35,796 nucleotides of DNA from Candidatus Avitreponema avistercoris (GTDB lineage: Bacteria > Spirochaetota > Spirochaetia > Treponematales > Treponemataceae): the NCBI GenBank assembly GCA_017694555.1, contig JADIMS010000043.1, forward strand, positions 1-35,796. The letters are read 5' to 3'. The translations under genes were made by a program, and so were the position numbers. The notes beneath the pieces were generated by a model. The model saw only the letters and a list, made by a program, of their open reading frames with translations. It was not told the origin of the DNA and did no database searches. Numbering within the stretch: the first letter of the stretch is position 1; each line of letters opens with the position of its first letter. Shown piece after piece: positions 15,605 through 22,118 of the stretch.

Positions 15605-17787
15605 AAAAGATACTCGCCTGGTTAAAATCCCCTGCCAGCGATTTCTGGCTTTTTATTCTTGTTTTGATTTTTCTGAATCTGACAGCCGGAAAATTTTTCT
15701 TCCGTCTGGATTTGACGGCGCAGCATTCGTTTTCCCTGTCGGATGCATCCAAAGAGCTTGTGCGGTCGCTGGACGAGCCGCTGTCTGTCAAAGTGTTTTT
15801 CAGCAGCGGTTTGCCTGCGCCGTATAATGCAGCCGGCCGCTATTTGCAGGATTTGCTTTCGGAATATGAAGGCGTATCTTCCGGCCGTTTTTCCTGTGAG
15901 TTTTTTGATATGGATGATCCGGAAAACCAGCAGACTGCCTCGGAGTACGGATTGTCGCAGGTGCAGATTCAGGAATTGTCCGACAACGAGCTGGGATTCC
16001 GCAATGCCTGGATGGGACTGGCGGCCGTTTACCGGGACCGGATTGAAACGCTGAATGAAATCCAGTCGGAAGAAGGTCTGGAGTATAAACTGACTACGCT
16101 TTTTGCGCAGATGATTGCGCAGGCGAATACGCTGGAAGGTTTGGACGGAACAATTGAAGTCTGCCTGTATACGACAGACGCGCTGCGGTCGTTTTCGGTT
16201 TCTGAAATTTCCGTGCTGGATGTAATCCGCGAAGAAGTGTTGCAAGCCTATACAAAATTGAATGCGGAGAATATGGACCGCCTGTCTTTCCGTGAAGAGA
16301 GTCCGTCCGGGAAGGAAGCGGAATCCGCAGCGAAGCAATACGGCCTGCAGGCGCTCAGCTGGGATAACGGCGGTACGCCGGCATACGGTACGCTCGGGCT
16401 GGTGCTGAAACACGGCGGGGATTTCCGCTCTGTTCCGCTCCGGCTGACGCAGGGGCTGTTCGGCGGTTACGGCGTATCCGGGCTGGATGCGCTGGAAGAA
16501 AACCTTTCGGCGGCGTTGAAGAGCCTGATGGCAAAAACGCTGACGGTAGGGTATTTGACCGGCCATGGCGAAATTCCGCTGTACGCAGGGAATGCCGGTT
16601 CCGTTCCGGCGGCGCAGGGACTGAATGCCGCCAATTTTGCCGCCAATGCCGCAGACCGGTACACGTTTGCGGAAGTGAATCTGGCGGAGGGCAGCGTGCC
16701 TCCCGGCATCGATTGCCTGGTTATTAACGGACCGAAGACAGCGTTCTCGCAGGAGGAATTGTACCGCCTGGATCAGTTTGTCCTTTCCGGCGGAAACCTG
16801 ATGGTTTTTCTGGATCCGTTTGACGTGGTTACCCCGGAAGGCGCTTCCGCTTATTACGCAGCGCCGCAGTTTGTGCCCGTAGAAACCGGATTGGAAACTG
16901 TATTGTCCGCCTATGGAATTAATATAGGGAAAAATTATGTGCTGGATACGGAATGCTACGAGGATCTTTCCATGCGCGGCGCGCCGGGTTCTGCGTTGTA
17001 TTATGTTCCCGTTGTGCAGCGGCAGGGGATGGATCCGCATCATCCCGTTTCCCGGAATCTGGCTTACGTACTTTTTTTACAGGCTGCGGAAGTTTCCTTT
17101 CAGCAGCCGGAAAACGGCGGGGAATTGACGGCCACTGCATTGGCCCGCTCTTCGGATTCTTCCTGGCTGGCCGGCAACCCGGAAACGTTTTTGACAGATT
17201 TTATGGCGCCGCCTTCCGCTGCGGAAAACCTGGCGCCGAGGACGCTTGCCCTGCTGGTGGAAGGCACGTTCCCCAGTGCGTTTGACGGCCCGCTTCCGCT
17301 GTCCGGAAACGGAAGCCGGTCTGCTTCCGCGGATGAAGGGACAGAAGAACCGCAGGCTGCTGTTTCGGGTGCGCTTTCCGTTACCAATCCGCATTTGACG
17401 CAAAGTGTGCGTCCGGGCAGGATATTTGCGGTCGGTTCTTCCGCCGTCACGACACAGCAGGTCGTGGACGGAAACTGCGAACAGCCGGTTTCGGTGTTTT
17501 TGCGCAATGCGCTGGATGCGCTCAACGGCGCAGAAGAATTCTGCGTGATGCGGACAAAAGGTATGTCGCTCAATACGCTGCGTGTCAATCAGGGCGCGGC
17601 GGTGCAGGCGGCTGCCCTGTTCAACCAGTACGGACTTCCGCTGTTGGTGGCGCTTGCCGGGCTGTTGGCCTGGCGTCACCGTGCTTCACGCCGGAAAACA
17701 ATCCGTGCCCGCTATGCCGCCATGCAGAACAACGGGGTTCCGGGCGTGCAGGAAAATGCGGAAGAAAAAGCGGAGGAAGAAAAATGA
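15601..17787 (+). CDS. GldG-like ABC-associated membrane protein
   Basis: A 728-residue protein with one N-terminal membrane helix (about 14-36), a long extracytoplasmic part and one membrane helix near the C-terminus (LPLLVALAGLLAW), ending in a charged cytoplasmic tail. Family marks of the GldG / DUF4350-like ABC auxiliary group are HSFSLSDASKELVRSLDEPLSVKVFFS near the start, VGYLTGHGEIPL, and LVINGPKTAFSQEELYRLDQFVLSGGNLMVFLDPF. It overlaps both neighbours by four bases. It probably works with the ATPase and permease at the inner membrane. Its role outside gliding bacteria is unresolved. Confidence 0.85.
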   Translation: MKKILAWLKSPASDFWLFILVLIFLNLTAGKFFFRLDLTAQHSFSLSDASKELVRSLDEPLSVKVFFSSGLPAPYNAAGRYLQDLLSEYEGVSSGRFSCEFFDMDDPENQQTASEYGLSQVQIQELSDNELGFRNAWMGLAAVYRDRIETLNEIQSEEGLEYKLTTLFAQMIAQANTLEGLDGTIEVCLYTTDALRSFSVSEISVLDVIREEVLQAYTKLNAENMDRLSFREESPSGKEAESAAKQYGLQALSWDNGGTPAYGTLGLVLKHGGDFRSVPLRLTQGLFGGYGVSGLDALEENLSAALKSLMAKTLTVGYLTGHGEIPLYAGNAGSVPAAQGLNAANFAANAADRYTFAEVNLAEGSVPPGIDCLVINGPKTAFSQEELYRLDQFVLSGGNLMVFLDPFDVVTPEGASAYYAAPQFVPVETGLETVLSAYGINIGKNYVLDTECYEDLSMRGAPGSALYYVPVVQRQGMDPHHPVSRNLAYVLFLQAAEVSFQQPENGGELTATALARSSDSSWLAGNPETFLTDFMAPPSAAENLAPRTLALLVEGTFPSAFDGPLPLSGNGSRSASADEGTEEPQAAVSGALSVTNPHLTQSVRPGRIFAVGSSAVTTQQVVDGNCEQPVSVFLRNALDALNGAEEFCVMRTKGMSLNTLRVNQGAAVQAAALFNQYGLPLLVALAGLLAWRHRASRRKTIRARYAAMQNNGVPGVQENAEEKAEEEK

Positions 17788-18722
17788 CGAAACGGAAATC
17801 GGTGCTTCTCGCGGCGCTTGTCTTTTTATGCGCAGTCTATACGCTGCAGGCTGTATTTTCTTCCCGCGGAGGCGCGGAAATACTGGAAACGGAAACCGTA
17901 CCGGACCGTTTGGAAATCCGCGGCAACGGCACCGGCTCTTTTGTGCTTGTGCGGCGCGCGGCGGAAAACGGAGGGGAAGATTCCTGGTTCCTGGAAGGGC
18001 AAAACTTCCCTGCCGATCCGGTCGTTGCGCGCCGGATGGCAGAAACCGTTTCTTCCCTCCGGCTTTTGGGTACGGTTTCCGCAGAAGCCGGAAGCGCAGC
18101 CTTCGGGCTGGATGAATCCTCCGTGCTGCAGGTTACCGCTTATTCCGGCAGCGGGGTTATCCGGCGTTTGGATATCGGAAAAACTTCTGTAACCGGCGCG
18201 CAGACTTATGCAGTGGTGGATGGTGAAAATTCTGTCCGCCTGGTTTCCGGTGATTTGCGCGCGCGCTTTGCCTTTACGGCGGAAGAAGTCCGGGACCACC
18301 GCGTGTTTTCCCTGGATCCGGCTGCAATTTCCCGGATTACCTGCGAAAGCGCCGCCGGTTCGTTTACGCTGGAAAAAAACGGCCAGCCGCCTGTCTGGCA
18401 GCTGGCATCCGGCGGAACGTCTGCCGGGAGCGGGGATCCGGAAAAAATTGCATCCTGGGTTTCTTCCGCCGTGAATTTGCAGGCGGCGGGCTTCCCGCAG
18501 GATACGGCTGCCGGAGATTTTGCCGGTGCGGAACCGGCTGCCACAGTCCGCTTTACCATGCAGGACGGCGAAGTGACGCTTACCCTGTATCCGCCTGTAT
18601 CTGAAGAAGACAATTTTTTCCGCGCGCTTTCTTCCGCACAGCCGTGGCCGTTTACCCTTTCTTCTTACACGGCGGAACGGTATCAAAAAGATCCGGCGGA
18701 ATTTGCTGCGGACGTTCCGTAA
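17784..18722 (+). CDS. DUF4340 domain protein, membrane-anchored
   Basis: A 312-residue protein with an N-terminal membrane anchor (VLLAALVFLCAVYTLQAVF) and an extracytoplasmic beta-rich region. The segment VIRRLDIGKTSVTGAQTYAVVDGENSVRLVS matches the repeating core of DUF4340, a family that regularly follows GldG-like genes. It overlaps the GldG-like stop as ATGA and is the last gene of the four-gene cluster. The gene is convergent with yfcE, 41 bases apart; an imperfect hairpin lies between but has no T-run. Function unknown. Confidence 0.82.
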   Translation: MTKRKSVLLAALVFLCAVYTLQAVFSSRGGAEILETETVPDRLEIRGNGTGSFVLVRRAAENGGEDSWFLEGQNFPADPVVARRMAETVSSLRLLGTVSAEAGSAAFGLDESSVLQVTAYSGSGVIRRLDIGKTSVTGAQTYAVVDGENSVRLVSGDLRARFAFTAEEVRDHRVFSLDPAAISRITCESAAGSFTLEKNGQPPVWQLASGGTSAGSGDPEKIASWVSSAVNLQAAGFPQDTAAGDFAGAEPAATVRFTMQDGEVTLTLYPPVSEEDNFFRALSSAQPWPFTLSSYTAERYQKDPAEFAADVP

Positions 18723-18763
18723 ACGCGGCGCACGGATTCCGGTTTCCTGTGCGTTCGGCAGGC

Positions 18764-19333
18764 TCAGGGAACCGACAGCCGCAAAAACGCGCCGCCGCGT
18801 CCGTCCAGAGGTTTTACTTCGATTTCCAAGCCCTGCTCCTTTCCGGAATACAGTACGGCATAAGAGGCAGGGCTTCCGCCTTTGGGAATGGAGATGGAAC
18901 CGGGATTCAGGAAAACGGTTCCTCCGCGCCATTCTGCAAGCGGAATATGGGTGTGTCCGCTGACGACTACGCAGCCGGGCGGCGCGGGAAATTCTTTATG
19001 CCCATGGTGGAAAAAAATACGGGTAACTGTGCCGTTTTTTGCAGGTATACCTGCTGCTGCGCTTTCCTGAAGACAGGGAAAATCCAGCAGCATTTGATCC
19101 ACTTCGCTGTCACAATTCCCGCGGACGCACAGCAGGCGGTCTGTAAAAAAGCGGTTCAGCAGCGCCGCAGTTCCGGGCGGATCGTAGCCTTCGGGGATGC
19201 CGTTCCGCGGCCCGTGATTCAGAAAGTCGCCGCAACATACAACCAGATCCGGCTGTTCTTCTTCTGCGCGCTGCCGGGCAGTTTCCAGCGCGGGCAGTTT
19301 GCCGTGAATATCAGAAATGACAAAGATTTTCAT
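18764..19333 (-). CDS. yfcE: YfcE/MJ0936-type metallophosphoesterase
   Basis: A small calcineurin-like phosphodiesterase of 189 residues. The metal-binding motifs appear in order: SDIHG at residues 7-11, GDFLNHGPRN, GNCDSEVD, FHHGH and GHTHIP. It resembles E. coli YfcE, which cleaves artificial phosphodiesters and whose real substrate is not established. The gene begins 26 bases after the chemoreceptor stop and seems to have its own promoter, whose -35 lies inside the end of the chemoreceptor gene. The ATG has no Shine-Dalgarno site. Confidence 0.9.
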   Translation of the reverse strand: MKIFVISDIHGKLPALETARQRAEEEQPDLVVCCGDFLNHGPRNGIPEGYDPPGTAALLNRFFTDRLLCVRGNCDSEVDQMLLDFPCLQESAAAGIPAKNGTVTRIFFHHGHKEFPAPPGCVVVSGHTHIPLAEWRGGTVFLNPGSISIPKGGSPASYAVLYSGKEQGLEIEVKPLDGRGGAFLRLSVP

Positions 19334-19339
19334 GAAGAC

Positions 19340-19370
19340 AGTATAACACCGCTTCAGTCTATTTCGTCAA
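19340..19370 (-). promoter_or_regulatory. candidate promoter of yfcE, leaderless type
   Basis: On the minus strand TTGACG (19370-19365) and TATACT (19345-19340) both match five of six consensus bases. The spacing is 19, longer than ideal. The -10 ends six bases before the ATG, so transcription would start at the A of the start codon. The region overlaps the stop codon of the chemoreceptor gene. A G9 run lies one base upstream of the -35. Confidence 0.5.
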
Positions 19371-20774
19371 ACCCCCCCCCTCCGACTTCAGTCTGCGCAG
19401 CAACGTGACAATCGTATTCGACTGGGCTACAAGCGTCTGGTAGCGCTCTTCCCGCTGTTCCTGCGTCATCTGACCGAAGGTGCGGAAAATTTCAATTACC
19501 AGATTATGCAGCTTTTCGTGTTCCTGCACCATTTGGGAGAAAACCGGCAGCGAATAGGCGTATGTGTTTTTGGCTTCGGTGTCGATCCACTTCCCCAGAA
19601 AGCAGGAATGGCTGTCCGGGATTTTGGCGGTATCCACTTCGCTTGTTCCGGAGAACAGGGCGCGGACCCGCGTAATCCAGGCCAGATGGCCGAGAACAAT
19701 CCGCGCAAAGGGGAATGTTTTTTTTCCGGTCAGCTCTTCATTAATATCATACATCTCTTTGTCGATGTTCTGGATGCAGCCGATGATATTATCCAGAATT
19801 CCGATATTGCTGTTTGATGTTTCCGAGATGTCCGACGACCGGCGGCTGATGGAGCCCATCGTGTTTTGCAGCTCGTTCACACTGCCCGACAGGTTTCTGG
19901 TCCGGCCTGCTGTGTTTTGCAGTTCTTCTTTAAGGTTTTCGGCGTCTTGGATGACTTTATGTGTGGATTCGCTAATCTGCCCGGCAGCGCCGGAAAGATT
20001 CTGCATTTCCCCGGCAATATTGGAAAATGCCGCGGTGGTTTCCGTCACTTTTTTTTCAATCATTTTCATGGCGCCGCTGGTTTCGTCCGCAATTTTGCGC
20101 ACATTGTTCAGTGTATCCATCATGGATTTCAGCGTCTTTTCAATGTTGGCGGAATCCTGCCGCGTAACGGCGGAAAGCTTGCGGATTTCCCCGGCAACTA
20201 CGGCAAAACCAAGCCCGGCCTTACCCGCATGGGCTGCTTCAATCGCCGCATTCATGGCCAGCAGGTTTGTCTGATCGCTGATATCGTTGATAGCGGCTAT
20301 CGCTTCTTTGATGGCATCCATACTTTCGTGCAATACATCAATGACGGAAAGGACATCCCGCACTTTTTTTTCGCCTTCCGCCACCGTTTCCGTCAGGTCT
20401 TCGGTGATGCGGGCGCGGTCCAGCGTAAATTCTGCCGTATTGGATACCGATGTGGAAATCTGATTGACATCCTGTATCACAGATTCCAGTTCCCGGGTGA
20501 AGCCGGTCATTTCTCCGGATGTTTTCTGGATATCTACATTGATTTCTGTCAGCGTTTTTATGCTGTTTTCGGAATCTTTGCGGAATGCGGCGAATTTTTC
20601 CGCCTGTATCAGCGTTTTGGCGATATTTTCAGAGGAATGTTCGATGGACGACCCGATTTGCAGGGCGAGTTCTTCCAGACAGTCAATGGACTGGATTCTT
20701 GTACGTTTTAACGGTTTGTCCTGTGATCCGGATGCGGACGGCTGCGCAGTTTTCGCTTTCTTCTTTCCAAACAT
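19359..20774 (-). CDS. soluble methyl-accepting chemotaxis protein with C-terminal CZB zinc-binding domain
   Basis: A 471-residue cytoplasmic chemoreceptor with no membrane segment. The signalling hairpin that contacts CheA/CheW is [18 protein letters not shown] (about residues 163-180), followed by [12 protein letters not shown]. The C-terminal 100 residues hold a CZB domain with the expected ligands: His in LGHLAW, Cys in HSCFLGKW, and HxxxH in EHEKLH. CZB domains bind zinc, and some sense it or hypochlorous acid. I chose ATG 20774 (MFGKKK) over the track start, because the longer reading crosses the promoter and has no conserved sequence. The gene ends in a G9 run encoding Gly-Gly-Gly, seven codons from the end. 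Confidence 0.93.
   Translation of the reverse strand: MFGKKKAKTAQPSASGSQDKPLKRTRIQSIDCLEELALQIGSSIEHSSENIAKTLIQAEKFAAFRKDSENSIKTLTEINVDIQKTSGEMTGFTRELESVIQDVNQISTSVSNTAEFTLDRARITEDLTETVAEGEKKVRDVLSVIDVLHESMDAIKEAIAAINDISDQTNLLAMNAAIEAAHAGKAGLGFAVVAGEIRKLSAVTRQDSANIEKTLKSMMDTLNNVRKIADETSGAMKMIEKKVTETTAAFSNIAGEMQNLSGAAGQISESTHKVIQDAENLKEELQNTAGRTRNLSGSVNELQNTMGSISRRSSDISETSNSNIGILDNIIGCIQNIDKEMYDINEELTGKKTFPFARIVLGHLAWITRVRALFSGTSEVDTAKIPDSHSCFLGKWIDTEAKNTYAYSLPVFSQMVQEHEKLHNLVIEIFRTFGQMTQEQREERYQTLVAQSNTIVTLLRRLKSEGGGLTK
19372..19380 (-). repeat. G9 homopolymer at the 3' end of the chemoreceptor gene
   Basis: Nine consecutive G on the minus strand (nine C on plus) encode part of SEGGGLTK at the chemoreceptor C-terminus. 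They sit one base upstream of the -35 of the yfcE promoter. Runs of this length can slip during replication; Treponema pallidum uses poly-G runs to vary expression of some genes. Confidence 0.85.
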
Positions 20775-20781
20775 AATATAC

Positions 20782-20810
20782 ACAATACCCCGGTTTGCGG
20801 TTTTTCTCAA
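20782..20810 (-). promoter_or_regulatory. promoter of the chemoreceptor gene, leaderless type
   Basis: On the minus strand TTGAGA (20810-20805) and TATTGT (20787-20782) are separated by 17 bases. Seven bases separate the -10 from ATG 20774, and no Shine-Dalgarno site is present. Confidence 0.55.
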
Positions 20811-20815
20811 TATAT

Positions 20816-20857
20816 GTTTCGGGAAAAAAACACTTTTAGTTAAAACTTTTCCGAAAC
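20816..20857. repeat. imperfect inverted repeat between the chemoreceptor and alr promoters
   Basis: GTTTCGGGAAAA (20816-20827) and TTTTCCGAAAC (20847-20857) are complementary apart from one extra G, with a 19-base centre. The repeat lies upstream of both divergent promoters, just beyond the chemoreceptor -35. It may be an operator for the chemoreceptor gene; a chance repeat in AT-rich DNA is also possible. Confidence 0.35.
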
Positions 20858-20910
20858 AAGTAGAATTTTTTTTCTCCTGCACGCTGCCGGAAAAACAGGA
20901 AGCGCCGTGG

Positions 20911-20939
20911 TGGAAAAAGCCTGCGGAATGCGCTATAAT
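20911..20939 (+). promoter_or_regulatory. promoter of alr, leaderless type
   Basis: TGGAAA (20911-20916) and a perfect TATAAT (20934-20939) are 17 bases apart. Eight bases (CCGCATTC) separate the -10 from the alr ATG, leaving no room for a leader or a Shine-Dalgarno site. Confidence 0.65.
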
Positions 20940-20947
20940 CCGCATTC

Positions 20948-22078
20948 ATGAGAGCAACCCGCGCGGTCATTCATTTGGACCATCTTGTGCATAATTTGAA
21001 CGAAATCCGGAAACTGGCCGGTCCGGATGTCAGGCTTTGTCTGCCGGTAAAAGCCGCTGCATACGGGCACGGCGCGGTACCGGTGGCAAAATGTGCACTG
21101 GAAAACGGCGTGTCCATGCTTGCTGTGGCCACCGTGGATGAAGGTATGGAACTGCGTGCCGCGGGAATTTCCGCGCCGGTACTGCTGTTTTCCGTTCCGG
21201 ATGATGCGGAACTGGAAGCGCTGGCCCGTGCGCGCTTAACGCCTTTTGTATCGGAACCCCGGCTGGTTTTGCAGCTGGAAAAAGCGGCTGCGGCAGTGTT
21301 GTCCGGCGGGGAGCGGCTTGCGGTGCACCTGAAAGTGGAAACCGGAATGGGCCGTACCGGCTGTGCTCCGGATTCTGCCGGCGTTTTGGCGGAAGTTATC
21401 CGCGGCTGCCCGCATTTGGCGCTGGGAGGTATGGCCACGCATTTTGCTGCGGCGGACTCTCTGTCGGAAGAAGATGTGCGTTTTACGCAGGACCAGCTGG
21501 CAGAATTTTTACAGGCTGCGGATGCTGTACGGGCAGCCGGTATCAATCCCGGTATTCTGCATGCTGCGGCAAGCGCCGGCGCGCTGACGCTTCCTGCCGC
21601 GCGCTTGGACATGATCCGTCCCGGAATCGCTGCATACGGCTATGCGCCTTCCGGAGAGCTCGCCGGCCGCCTGGATCTCCGGCCGGTAATGGAATTGCAG
21701 ACGGAAGTTACGTTTGTCAAAGACTGGCCGGAAGGCGCGTCGGTTTCTTACGGGCGGACATGGCGCGCTTCCGCCCCGTGCAGGATTGCGACGCTGGCGG
21801 TTGGTTATGCGGACGGTTTCCGGCGGAGTTTTTCGCCCGGCTGTTCTGTGGAAATCCACGGCGTTCCCTGTCCGGTCCGGGGCCGGATCTGCATGGATCA
21901 GTGTATGGTGGAAATTCCGCCGCAGGCGGGGAACGTTGTCCCCGGTACGCCCGCCGTGGTGTTCGGGCCTTCCCCCTGCCGGACTTCTGCTGCGGATTTA
22001 GCCGCGCTGGCCGGCACCATCCCGTATGAAATTACGTGCGGCATCAGTCACCGCGTGCCCCGCGTATACACCGGCTGA
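20948..22078 (+). CDS. alr: alanine racemase
   Basis: PLP enzyme that makes D-alanine for peptidoglycan. The 376 residues start with RAVIHLDHLVHNLNEIRKLAG. The PLP lysine is in LPVKAAAYGHGA (about residue 34), and the catalytic tyrosine that acts from the other subunit is in VSYGRTWRA (about 258). RLDMIRPGIAAYGY, ATLAVGYADGF and RICMDQCMVE are further hallmark motifs. Length is normal. The gene stands alone, divergent from the chemoreceptor and convergent with the DUF4954 gene, whose stop lies 36 bases away. Confidence 0.96.
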   Translation: MRATRAVIHLDHLVHNLNEIRKLAGPDVRLCLPVKAAAYGHGAVPVAKCALENGVSMLAVATVDEGMELRAAGISAPVLLFSVPDDAELEALARARLTPFVSEPRLVLQLEKAAAAVLSGGERLAVHLKVETGMGRTGCAPDSAGVLAEVIRGCPHLALGGMATHFAAADSLSEEDVRFTQDQLAEFLQAADAVRAAGINPGILHAAASAGALTLPAARLDMIRPGIAAYGYAPSGELAGRLDLRPVMELQTEVTFVKDWPEGASVSYGRTWRASAPCRIATLAVGYADGFRRSFSPGCSVEIHGVPCPVRGRICMDQCMVEIPPQAGNVVPGTPAVVFGPSPCRTSAADLAALAGTIPYEITCGISHRVPRVYTG

Positions 22079-22096
22079 ACGTCGCCGGCGTCAGGC

Positions 22097-22118
22097 TCAG
22101 ATTCAGATTCAGATTCAG
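22097..22118. repeat. ATTCAG tandem hexamers at the alr / DUF4954 convergent junction
   Basis: Three complete copies of ATTCAG (22101-22118) follow a partial TCAG. The array covers the stop codon of the DUF4954 gene (TGA on the minus strand, 22117-22115). Each slip of one unit would keep phase outside the gene but could move or duplicate the stop region. It fills most of the short space between the two convergent genes; I see no terminator hairpin there. Confidence 0.7.

Noticed and set aside
15622-17043. Minus-strand ORF of 473 residues opposite the GldG-like gene
   Set aside because: Arg/Gln-rich antisense shadow without recognisable domains.
18723-18763. Possible bidirectional terminator between DUF4340 and yfcE
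   Set aside because: CGCAC/GTGCG arms pair only with a bulge and no T-run follows on either strand.
20775-20945. N-terminal extension of the chemoreceptor ORF (57 residues)
   Set aside because: It would run through the chemoreceptor's own promoter and the alr promoter and has no conserved content.
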